This document shows positions 24,401 through 32,573 of a DNA stretch of 64,000 nt, piece by piece. The stretch is from Amyelois transitella. Taxonomy: Eukaryota; Arthropoda; Insecta; Lepidoptera; Pyralidae. Under the pieces are notes generated by a model. The model did no database searches and was not told the origin of the DNA. It saw only the letters and a list, made by a program, of their open reading frames with translations. Every line of letters begins with the position of its first letter. The stretch's first letter is position 1. Position numbers and translations under genes: made by a program. Where the stretch lies: contig NC_083518.1 in assembly GCF_032362555.1 (NCBI RefSeq), positions 2,120,501-2,184,500 of the forward strand, read 5' to 3'.

Positions 24401-27400
24401 ACCTTTCTTTTTTGCTTGTGGATTTTTTTGTGACTTTGATGCATTTTTATTAGATGACTTAGCTAAGTAAGCAGCTGTATCTGATACCCTAACCTCTTGT
24501 AACAGTTTTGTTTTCACATAATCAGCAGTAATATCGACGCCTGAGCTCTCTAAGGCCATTATCATCGGTTTGTAGTAATCGGGGAGGCCAGCGAGCAACA
24601 ATGTACCAAGCCACTCGTCTCCTACTACAAAGTTAATGTTTCTTAATTTATGAGCTGTGGACATTACCTTGTTAACATACTCCTCAATACTTGAGCAGTT
24701 GTCCAGTGTAGTGGTGATCAGATCTCGCAGCAAACCTACTTTTCTACTGAGCCCGGAGTCATCAAACACTTTTTCCAATTTTGTCCATACCTGTTTGGCT
24801 GTGGATGCCTCCTGAACATGAACGTAATTAATTGGATCTACCAGAAGTATAATTTTAGATCTTGCCTTTGTGTTTTTCTTACTGTCGGAGACGTATCCCA
24901 TATCCGGTTCAATTTCCTGCCACAACTCTTCATGTTCCAGATAATTTTTCACGGCAAATTTCCATGACTGATAGTTATCTCGTCCTATTAACTTTTCTAT
25001 TGTGCCCATGGCTATTTGCGAAGCCATATTTTCTTACTGTTGTAAATAAAACGAGCTGAAAATGTGCTGAAACAAAGAAGATCGCAAACGCACGTTGCGA
25101 TTTGCGGTAACCACTTGCAAGGTTTTTTTTGGTTATTTTAACAATCGAACCGGATCGCGTTACTTTTCGCGTAATTTCAAAAAATAATACTTTAAGAAGC
25201 GGCTTAAGGCCATAACCTATTAATTTGAGGTGATATTTTAACTGGATCGATTAAAATAAAACAACGTCGTAATTCACAGTGTATATCAAAGACAAGACAA
25301 AGACAAGGCTTAAAGATGGAGCAAAGCGCGAGTCGCATTTTGTTTACAATTATAACAACAGATGGCGCTATCTATCATTTGCAAATAACTCTTTCATCAA
25401 GAAATATGTTTAGTTTTACAAATTTTTACATATAATCACGGCAGGCAGGGACTAACTTAAATATTTTTTTCTCTAATTTAAATAATGTTAATAATACTCA
25501 TTCACAGTTGCCTAAGATAGAGGCGCAGTTGGAAGAGTTGGTGAACGAATACGAAGCTAAGACTGGAAACACTTTCACCGTGGAAGGAAAACCCTTATTG
25601 CAGCTTATCGAGGAAGAATGGGAGACCAGGAAAGTGGTATGAGAATAATCTTATCCCTTTTTATTTGTGTCGTTTTTTTGTTTGTTTCATTTCGCTAGGT
25701 GTGACATTACAAGATTAACTTCAATATAGACAAATAGTGAATTCACGTGAACCTTGTGCATTTTCATGTATTTGGCTTAAAATTTTCAATCGCATATAAC
25801 CTTAATCCTTTGATAGAGAGTTCGTTTTGTTTTTTTTTGTTGATTCGTTGATATTCTTAATTTTTAAACGCTTAGGTAGGTAGGTAGGTCATAACAAAAT
25901 ATTGGGTTGTCATATTGAGCATACCATTTATTGCGACGCTCCATTGCTACGCTATTTTTATACGTGACACCTTTGATTATACGAACATGAATTCCAATTT
26001 CATATTGACAGTAGTCCTTTTGAACATTCTTAACATAATTAATAGGCAATGAAGTTCACAACTGAGACAAAGATAAAGCTTACGTGTCAATATTTGTAGG
26101 AGCGTCACAACAAAGTATCTGCTCGTCGAGCGGGCGCTACGCCGGGCACTCCGTCGCTCCGCTCGCTCGCCACGTCCCCGCTCGGCAAGCGGAACCGCAC
26201 CGCCGCCGGGCTCGCTCACACACAAGACAGGAACAGGTCAGTGTCTCTCACGGGGCAGGCAGAGTCTCTCTATATCTACAGGAGCGTCACAACAGAGTGT
26301 CGCACTCCGTCGCTCCTCAGTTTCCTGCGACTCCTGCCTGACTTTCGCAACCTTTTGCCAGCAATCTTTGACTACTACTACTAGTTCTCAATTCTTTTTA
26401 TATAATGGCAGTTGGCATTTTGTAACAGTAGTGATTCCCCCGCAGGCCGCTAGCTGAGTTTACGAAAAAGTTTATCAATAAAAGAACATCAAACAAACAA
26501 AACAATACTTCAGTACATATTCCCGTATCCACACCACCTTTCTATCCTGAAGTCCTCTAATATTTCTCGTTGTGTGAGAGCAGTTAGCACTGTCTAACAG
26601 TAGTGTGTCCCCCGCAGGCCGCCAGCGAAGCGACAACTTATAACGGGCAGCGCTACGAAAGCGGTCAGCTCAATCGCCAACAATCTATCCGCGCTCAGGA
26701 GGACGGCTATATCTACGGTTAAGAGGTAATTATTAGAATATAATGTTTTCCCAGGTATTTATGTTATTGTTGTACAATCAAAAGAGCCGAGGCGACATAA
26801 GTGCAAAAATTAGTGCAAAAAAAGTAGAACATTTGGCAGAAATTTAATAACATACATACCACGCAAGGAATATAGACGTGATTTATATAATCACGTGGAC
26901 AGAGCCAAACTTCCTTAAAAGACTGATAGGATACGTTCAGCTGTTTGGCACAGTGCAATAATATTTTTTTTATCATTGTATGTTTGCATGTAATTGACAC
27001 CAAGAATTTAATAGATTTTATTTAATAACGCCTCTTTCGACCATAGAAGTTTATTTTACACTATGTTCAACACACTTTTGTAAATTTCATAATTTCCATT
27101 TGCTACGGCATCATTGCATATGTGAAGTGATTCCTCCACACTAGTTGAACGTACTTTTGTAACCTTCTTACTTGTAATAGCATTGCTCATTCCTATAACT
27201 TGATTCCAGCGCGCGGCTATGAAGATCACATCTTGCAACATCTAAACATTACTTCTATTGTTTTAATACGTAAGGAATGAGTAATGTTACATGAATCATT
27301 TTTGTAGGTTACAGCTTGTAGGAATCGTAGATAATTGTTATTTCTTGTCATATTTTACAAATTTATTTAGTTGCTTTTAATATTCAGTTGAAGTAGATTC

Positions 27401-29659
27401 ATATGTGTATTTTTAGTGCTGTAGAGTAAAGGTTCGTTCCAATGTGAAATTCTATAGACGGACAAGTTATACATATATAATTGTAGGTTAAATTAAGAAT
27501 CACCATTGTCATAGGAATTTTACAGAAGAAAAAAAATTACGCCAATTTTTTTTTGCTCATTATTGTTCAATGTTTAATACCTTATACTTATTTGCCAATA
27601 GATTGAGCGAATGTAGTTTTTCTTTTTACCTCAGGAAATTAATTTTTATTCGAATTTGACATACCATTTATACTTTGATCTAAACATATTTTATAATTGA
27701 TTTTTAACTTTCCCGTTGCATTAAAGTATTTATGTATGATTCGAAATATCTGAGATAAAATAAATGTACGATATTTTTTTTTATTTCATAAATACTAAAT
27801 TCATTGTTGTCAATAAAAAACATATTAATTCTACAGGCGTGTAAGTGGTCGCTTGGCTGCTCGTATCGTGGCGGAGGGCAAGCCCGAAAATGCGAAGAGG
27901 AAGCTGGATTACGGGGGCGACGGGAAGAAGACGCCTAGGGTTAATGGCAGCATACTGAAACATAAGCGCACGGTAAGATTTTCCCTTATCTATTAAAATC
28001 AAAATTAATAATTTATAAAGAATAAAAGGCCGTCGCAGGCATTGTTATTGTGAGTTATCAATTGCATGTGTTTTTAAACATTAAATAACTTTTACTGTCT
28101 ACCCCGCAAGGGATATAGACGTGACCATATGTATGTATGTATGTAATAACTTTTAAAATGAGAAATGCCTCCAATCGATGTCCCCCTTTTTTGAAGTCGG
28201 TTAAATTTCTAAAACCTAAGTGTAACAAACACAAAGAAGATAGAAGACGAAAGAAGTTTTAAGGGAGGATTATGACACACTTTGTAACATCGTTATAAAC
28301 GAGGTAGTGAGACGCAGCGATAAATATGCATGACATACATCTGTGGCGACATCACTTACGTCACACACCATCTGTCAATCATAGCGAAGAAATTGACGCG
28401 CTCAGCCAATAGCAGCGAAGAGTCTAAATCGCGCAAGGAAAGATTTTTGTCTATTCCCAGATATCTTCAGACGTTTTGCTTCTCAGTCTGGAGTCTACTT
28501 TCCAAAATGTTGTCATTTATACTTTAATATTTAATACATCATCAATCCTAAAGATATTGTTTTATTTTAGTCCACGGGGAAACGTCGCAGCGTCGGCCGC
28601 AAGTCTATGAACGGCACTCGATCCACCGCCGGGTCCCAGGAGGAACCCAAGGACCCCTTGATGGAGACTACTTTGATGACCACCTACACAGACTTCAAGG
28701 TATGTTCGGGAATACATCTTTTCTTTTGCCTTCAATTTAAAAATTCAATAGATAATAACAATATTTTTATATGATTATTAACAATAGTTGCTTTGGGCGC
28801 TTGACTTGACTCACCCAATCCATGGTCAAAAGGCATACTGTGGGCTCCTTTCCAAAGTCGTGAGGATGCAACCGGGACTAAAGCCAGGAGGAAGAATAAG
28901 ACTCTTAATATTTGAACTTCAGGTTGTTGTTGTAGATGTGTTTGAATGATGAAAATATTAATTTTATGAACTGTTCTGCGCGAGTTCGCGTGGACTCTCG
29001 TTAAGCGTGTGCATGTTTGATTTTATAAGAGTGAAGACTGAAGACCGATAGTTATTATTTTGTAATAAAGACATATTTTATTTCTTCTATACAACATTCA
29101 TGAACATTAAAATCAATGACATAATCCTCTAACAATTCATGGGATATCAACTCTTTCGGTTATACTAGACAAATCGTTTGGGACTCTCACGCTTCAACAA
29201 CAGTTCAATAAAGTTGTAATTTTGTTGCAGGATCGTATCAATGAGAAGCAGATCAGCCGCAGCTCATTGGCCGTCAACGGTCAGCCCCACTTCCCGATCC
29301 CCACGATCATCCACCCCACCATCGACGAAAAAACCACGCCCACCACCCCAAAAAAAACTCCGAGGACCAAAACGCCCTTAACCCCTAAAATAGGCAAAGA
29401 GAACTTACAACACAACCATTTAGTCACGCCGAAAAGCAACCTCCTTTACACACCCACAAGGTTAACCCGCTCCGCTTTGAAATTGAACGATGATGGCTTC
29501 GCTACACCCAGGGCGCCACTTAGCGCGAATAAAATGAATGTTCAAAGACAAAACACTGTAACTAGTATGTCGGTGAAGACCACGCCTAATGGCAATGTAA
29601 GCAGGTCGAAATCTCATACGCATTTGGTGCGAGCCAAGAATCGGCCACCTCTCATCTGA
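15487..29659 (+). CDS. PRC1: PRC1/Ase1/MAP65 family cytokinesis protein (Fascetto ortholog), 14 exons
   Basis: Exons: 15487-15530, 16539-16738, 17118-17238, 17356-17588, 18011-18159, 18469-18636, 19474-19646, 20252-20399, 25508-25636, 26100-26236, 26618-26725, 27837-27972, 28571-28699, 29231-29659. All phases agree and sum to 767 codons plus stop. Residues 1-340 are the coiled-coil dimerisation rod. Residues about 345-455 are the spectrin-fold microtubule-binding domain, with the family signature DPARYNNRGGQLLKEEK (from residue 388) continuing into LPKIEAQLEEL. The basic, disordered tail holds TPGTPS, KRNRT and KRRSVGRKS patches, several S/T-P-x-K/R Cdk sites near 660-680 and a KEN box at 681-683, a likely APC/C degron. 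The protein bundles antiparallel microtubules at the midzone with kinesin-4. The exon 9/10 junction may lie one codon earlier. Copia sits in intron 8. Confidence 0.93.
16138..16406 (+). repeat. Family A SINE-like repeat in PRC1 intron 1
   Basis: Near-complete sense copy, from TGCCGTGTGGTTCCCAGCAC to a long (TATG)n tail, about 130 bp upstream of exon 2. Confidence 0.85.
18665..18898 (+). repeat. Family A SINE-like repeat in PRC1 intron 6
   Basis: It begins 28 bp after the exon 6 donor. It is a sense copy with an internal deletion just before the GTTGGCTCTGTCTACCCC block. Confidence 0.8.
20600..20703 (+). pseudogene. Degenerate partial copy of PRC1 exon 8 (first echo)
   Basis: It aligns with exon 8 over CTGGAAGATAACCGAATA (exon: CTGGCTGAAGATGACTGAAT) and over GAAGGGGAGAAGGAGAG to TCTGTAGCAAT, continuing past the splice donor into matching intron text (GAGTATGAAAAGAGTGGATT). 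The middle of the exon is deleted and the donor GT is lost. It cannot be used as an exon. Confidence 0.75.
20743..20852 (+). pseudogene. Degenerate partial copy of PRC1 exon 8 (second echo)
   Basis: It is better preserved than the first echo. One frame reads KMPELDGRVNDPARYNKR against exon 8 KMTELDARASDPARYNNR, then breaks by frameshift and a stop before the TTTTTGTAGCAATGT end. A CTTTAG acceptor-like sequence precedes it. It lies 93 bp before the Copia insertion and looks like a tandem exon duplicate that decayed. Confidence 0.8.
20946..21127 (-). repeat. 3' LTR of the Copia element
   Basis: 182 bp, apparently identical to 25218-25399. Its first three element-sense bases, TGA, are the stop codon of the gag-pol frame, so the coding region reads directly into the LTR. 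Confidence 0.95.
21125..25027 (-). CDS. Copia gag-pol polyprotein, 1,300 aa, intact
   Basis: One open frame encodes, in order: a gag domain (UBN2-like N-terminus, residues 1-190); a CCHC zinc knuckle, CYICNKYGHMAKDC (212-225); an aspartic protease with a DSGAS active site near 264; an integrase with an HHCC zinc region (WHQRMGHL...CTTC, about 395-435), a DD35E core (SDLCGP, then DNGKEY) and the TPQQNG motif; a reverse transcriptase with ARLVIKGF, MDAVTAFLQG and a YVDD active site; and an RNase H ending in ALSTMEAEYMAL and NQSAIKFA. The domain order (integrase before reverse transcriptase) is diagnostic of Ty1/copia. No internal stop or frameshift is seen. The start codon chosen is the first ATG after the leader. 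Confidence 0.97.
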   Translation of the reverse strand: MASQIAMGTIEKLIGRDNYQSWKFAVKNYLEHEELWQEIEPDMGYVSDSKKNTKARSKIILLVDPINYVHVQEASTAKQVWTKLEKVFDDSGLSRKVGLLRDLITTTLDNCSSIEEYVNKVMSTAHKLRNINFVVGDEWLGTLLLAGLPDYYKPMIMALESSGVDITADYVKTKLLQEVRVSDTAAYLAKSSNKNASKSQKNPQAKKKGPRCYICNKYGHMAKDCYFKDKQKKGKSNDDDSKNNAYYAAFPVAAELDETCWYVDSGASLHMCRDKKWMYNISPSTISNIKVADNKSVAVKGTGNVDLQIKDSDGVIRKIQVRNVLYVPSLTTNLISVSQMVNNGCEVKFEKDGCRIYQNKKLILTAMHRNNMYLLNNVTATPAFLSTVDESDINLWHQRMGHLNFTDLQKITDSAEGIKLSKKGNQICTTCLEGKMSRQPFKNIGTRATEVLQLIHSDLCGPMETSSIGGAKYYITFIDDYSRKVSVYFLKNKSDALDKFKEYKSLVENETNKKIKILRTDNGKEYMNNAFDSFLVKSGIQHQTTNPYTPQQNGLAERMNRTLVERAKCIILNSRLQKSFWAEAVSTAAYIINRSPTKSLDYKTPHEMWTGNKPNLNNMRIFGCPAMVHVPKEKRQKWDSKAVKMIFVGYCEYTKGYRLYDLKKKQIYKSRDVIFLEHEARNNCVIMPLTTLQQQEDQQSDAETEGVKASTSSDDEQLHDVNSEVIDSESDNESLYNPDSDMTNEEEVASFSNITLRPRNKPTTYFCYEDSSNSSNQSVVPTVKEPETVEEALSGPKAKEWKDAMNSEFESLLQNNTWTLVALPENKRVIPCKWVFKIKTNANGEVIRYKARLVIKGFIQKKGIEYNEIFAPVVRHTSIRYLFALSVKYNLYIEQMDAVTAFLQGDIDAEIYMTQPPSYEHGHEVCKLNKSIYGLKQASRQWNLKLTSVLKDLGMKSTSVDPCVYYRKDKNGNIVYILIYVDDLLIFYNNIQTGEEIKQKLKNKFNMKILGPVNHFLGWRIKQNETRDQIQIDQTAYIEKILYRFKMTECNPVYSPCDTSTKLISTGEENIIKNVPYQEAIGSLLYLSQGTRPDICFVVNKLSSFNNKPELPHWLAVKRVLRYIKGTKEYKLLFCQNQDEERVFGYCDSDWASDINSRRSCSGYTFLFQGASISWCSKRQSTVALSTMEAEYMALATATQEAMWLRHLESELYFNVTVSSTVINCDNQSAIKFAGNDSYCARSKHIDIRYHFLREKVTAEEIKLNYVGTQEMVADVLTKAISQKKTEDCSKAMGLQIRRG
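25206..25217 (-). other. Copia primer-binding site
   Basis: Element-sense GGTTATGGCCTT lies immediately inside the 5' LTR. Drosophila copia uses a similar GGTTATGGGCC site paired to an internal stretch of initiator Met tRNA. Confidence 0.7.
25218..25399 (-). repeat. 5' LTR of the Copia element
   Basis: 182 bp, apparently identical to the other LTR. It should hold the element's promoter. No canonical TATA is obvious in so short an LTR. Confidence 0.95.
26270..26326 (+). pseudogene. Degenerate copy of the start of PRC1 exon 10
   Basis: ATATCTACAG then GAGCGTCACAACAGAGTGT and CACTCCGTCGCTCC repeats the acceptor and parts of exon 10 (GAGCGTCACAACAAAGTAT, CACTCCGTCGCTCC) about 45 bp after exon 10 ends. 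The rest of the exon and the donor are missing. Confidence 0.65.
26409..26457 (+). pseudogene. Copy of the PRC1 intron 10/exon 11 boundary
   Basis: TAACAGTAGTGATTCCCCCG then CAGGCCGCTAGC nearly repeats the true boundary at 26581-26629 (TAACAGTAGTGTGTCCCCCG, CAGGCCGCCAGC). Only the acceptor and a dozen exon bases were copied. It could act as a decoy acceptor, since an in-frame stop follows soon after. Confidence 0.6.
26862..26953 (-). repeat. Family A fragment (3' part)
   Basis: A minus-strand 3' portion with a local rearrangement of the GACGTGAT tail segment. Confidence 0.6.
28093..28145 (+). repeat. Family A 3' end, severely 5'-truncated
   Basis: Only the last about 50 bp remain: CTGTCTACCCCGCAAGGGAT, GACGTGACCATATG and (TATG)n. 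5' truncation is the mark of target-primed reverse transcription. Confidence 0.75.
28342..28447 (+). repeat. Promoter-like dispersed repeat, decayed copy
   Basis: It matches 33689-33793 over about 105 bp (GACATCACT.ACGTCACAC, CATCTGTCAATCATAGCGAA, CGCTCAGCCAATAGCAGC). The CRE and TATA positions are mutated here. It lies in PRC1 intron 12. Confidence 0.75.
28801..28905 (+). repeat. Family C repeat fragment
   Basis: CTTGACTCACCCAATCCATG and GGATGCAACCGGGACTAAAG also occur near 55460-55545 and, inverted, at 46208-46290. This is probably a LINE-derived piece. Confidence 0.6.
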
Positions 29660-29830
29660 AATGTTTAAACGATCGCGAATTTCAATGTGTTATTTTAGAT
29701 TATTTATGCTTAGTGGCTTGTCTCTAGGGACTATTAGGCAGAGATTCTACTTTGTAATTTTCTAAAACTGTTTAATTAAAATTATTTTAGAAAATTGTAT
29801 ATTTTCATACATGAACGAAAAACTGCTGTG

Positions 29831-29836
29831 AATAAA
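29831..29836 (+). terminator. PRC1 polyadenylation signal
   Basis: This is the first AATAAA after the PRC1 stop, about 170 bp downstream. Further AATAAA-like sites follow, so alternative ends are possible. Confidence 0.5.
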
Positions 29837-30280
29837 ATTGCATGATGTCGTCCTATGCGTATCAACCATTACATTCATTGTGTTAAATTTTTTTGTGTTG
29901 TTTTGTGTTATTTGGTCTTATTATCGATCAGTAAATTTTTAAATAGTATCTCCTATAAAATGGTTCTTACACAATTTCATATCAACAAGTTAATTATAAA
30001 GCAAATAATATATTGAGATACGCGACCGCTGTGATACTTATTTATATAAATATGAATACGAATTTCGCTGCAATAAATATCAATTTCGATTTATTGTCAA
30101 TTTTCATATAATTCATTTTTATTTCTTTCCAATTAATGTGTAATTTTGCGATGTTGTATCTTATTGTATATTTGAATCTCTAAATAGAGTTTAGTAGGGA
30201 TGAAAAGTATTCTTTCACATCAGTTTTTATTAATTTGTTACAATGAAACATAGAAGTTGACTAATAAAGTAATAACTTAG

Positions 30281-30420
30281 ATATATAGATAGATAAAACA
30301 TTTTATTGCACCATAAGAGTTAAAGATACAATAACATCACAAAAGATAAAGAGATGGTACAAAGACAGGCTTATAGATAATGCAATCTCTTCCAGTCAAA
30401 CTTTTAATTTAGATATATAA
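30281..30420 (-). repeat. LINE 3' end with ATCT tail (family E)
   Basis: On the minus strand it reads GACTGGAAGAGATTGCATTA, then TGTACCATCTCTT, then CTCTTATGGTGCAATAAAAT and (ATCT)n. It matches 36345-36463 and 40338-40460. An AATAAA signal followed by a simple-repeat tail indicates a non-LTR retrotransposon 3' UTR. Confidence 0.7.
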
Positions 30421-31584
30421 AATAACGTCAGAATTGGTTCGAAAGTTTCTTATAATATAGGTAACTAAAGCTGTTTTGATTTTTGTGGATGATATTTTGA
30501 ACAATATCACAGGGTCTTGTAACAGCGCTTAGTTGTGTTTTTTCACAAAACAAGTAATTTTTGTTACGTAATAATCGAGGAGAAAGTTTAGCGCGAATTT
30601 TCCCTTTATTTTTTTTTGTCGCCTTTTGTGTAATTTGTAACAAGAAAAAAAATTGATGTGATAGTATTCTTTATGTCACAACGTATGTTCTAAGTTGTTT
30701 ATAGATTGCGTTATTATGAGTGTTGCAATTTGCGTCTAGTTTAAGTAAGTTTTTATGTTAGTTTTTGACTGAAGGTTATAATTTTAGAATATGTTTTTTT
30801 TTCGTTCGATACTAATTTTACTGCGATGAAGTTAGTGGTTCGTTTGGTCTTCGCAAATGTTTGTCAAGAGATTGGGTTTGTCCACAATATTTCAACATTT
30901 AAATACTTACATCTGGAAAGTATAAATTGCGCTAACAGCAATAAATACGCCGTAAGTTATGAAAATATCTGGAATAAAAATGTAAATTCAACGTGAAAAA
31001 TATTCAAATTAACCTATAAAAAGTATCATATTTAAAAAAAAAAACACGTTGATCGTGCCTTTGGGTATATTATTGAAATTATAGACGGCCATTCCCAATC
31101 GCATCGCAAATTTAGGGGGAAGCAAGTACCAACGTAAATATTTTATGGTACAATTATAAAAACGGGAAAATGTCATGTAATATCAGCTTCTATTGTTACA
31201 AAGGCAGCTTTCAGTTCTAGCAAAGAATTTAAAGAGATTTCAAACAAGAATTTTAGTTTGAATTTTTGAGAACTTGCTTTAACGCGATGGTTGGTAGTTG
31301 GTGGTTAAAAATTGTGAGATTGGTTACCGTTTCAATGAGCTACTAAAGTCGGATTGCAGTCGCTTTGTGTAAACTGACTTTCCCATTTACTACGAATACG
31401 TAGTCATAGAAATTAGAATATTTATAAGACAATAGAAATGCCAAAATGTACTTGAAACTACGAAATGAAGTGTCGCTGTCTGGTATTGTACGTAATTTTC
31501 TGCGCCAAGTACCTAAAGCTATCAAAGGAATTTCAGAATTGTGTTGCAAGATGAAAACGATATAGTGTTAAAACTGGGTCTCTT

Positions 31585-31820
31585 AGCATAAAAAATAATG
31601 TATTTTAATTTAGTATACCGTATGGCATAATGATTTATAGCATAACATTCTTTCGCATAACGGTTTACGCATAAATATTTGAAGCAACTATTTATAACTA
31701 ACCTAACCTAACCTACCCTAAAAGTTAATTATGCCACTTTTACCCGTATGCCAAAGTTTTAATTATGCCTTTAGCATATTATGCCAAAATATTGTATGTC
31801 AAAATAATTTATGCGATAAA
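31585..31820. repeat. GCATAA/TTATGC inverted motif cluster with CCTAA repeats at its centre
   Basis: The left half has about five GCATAA copies roughly 15 bp apart (GGCATAATG, AGCATAACA, CGCATAACG, CGCATAAAT). The right half has the complement (TTATGCCAC, GTATGCCAA, TTATGCCTT, TTATGCCAA, TTATGCGAT). Between them, at 31697-31724, lies TAACTAACCTAACCTAACCT, three perfect units of the insect telomere repeat. Confidence 0.65.
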
Positions 31821-32573
31821 ACTGCCCCCGTCACAACCATCAATTACGACGTCACATTCAACAGTACCTACTTCTATTGTCTTATATTATTCTGAACTCT
31901 ATGATCGTAGTCATAGGTCAGACTTTAGTAAGAAATCCACCGTAATTTAACGTCAATAGGATTATTCTAAGCAATTTTTCTTAATTGTTTACTGTTTAAT
32001 ATATAAAATGATTATAAATTTTAGGTACTTAACTATCAGTATTCTGCAAGGCGCTTTCGCTTTCTGTGTCCATGCACGTTTGCACATTATGCGATTTATA
32101 TAATTTCTTTTTATTTTATTACTAATATTATGATGTAAATTATGGTTGTAATATATTTGCATAATTTTAACAAACCTGGTTTTATTCAAAGTGTCAAACA
32201 TACCTTCTTAATTTTAAGTCCTGCTTTTTCATAGACTTATTTAATGAATATACTGTAATGGGAAGTTGAATTATTGATCTATGATCTATACATATTTGTA
32301 CTTATTGAAATACGATTCCCAATTTTAATACATAATAATAAGTATGATTTCCAAGAAAATTAAAATTAACCATTTCGCCTAAAAAATAATATCTCTAAAA
32401 GTGTGACACTAGATCTTGTAGTTATTTAGGCTATGAAATTACATTTTATTATTTTAAAAAATAATTGGATGAAACCTATAATATCCGCTTTATTTATCAT
32501 TAAAAAAGTACCATGGCACACTAGATTTACACTACTATTATTTATTCGAAAATTTGACGGTTTTCCTTGAACA

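Larger units (their letters stand above)
20946..25399 (-). mobile_element. Complete Ty1/copia LTR retrotransposon in PRC1 intron 8
   Basis: The element is 4,454 bp, bounded by 182-bp LTRs that appear identical by eye and flanked by a 5-bp target duplication AGAAA (20941-20945 and 25400-25404). In its own sense (minus) the LTR runs TGATGAAAGAG...CAAATTAATA. Next to the 5' LTR is a primer-binding site, GGTTATGGCC, of the initiator-Met tRNA half-molecule type used by copia elements. A polypurine tract, AAGAAGAGGA, abuts the 3' LTR. A single uninterrupted frame covers gag and pol. Matching LTRs plus an open frame imply recent, possibly ongoing, activity. It is antisense to PRC1 and is spliced out with the intron. 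Confidence 0.96.
29660..32573. other. PRC1-CFAP61 intergenic region
   Basis: About 2.9 kb separates the PRC1 stop from the CFAP61 start. It contains the PRC1 3' UTR, a LINE tail at 30281-30420, and a GCATAA/TTATGC motif cluster at 31585-31820. No exon is seen. The CFAP61 promoter should lie in the last few hundred bases, but no TATA box is evident. Confidence 0.6.
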
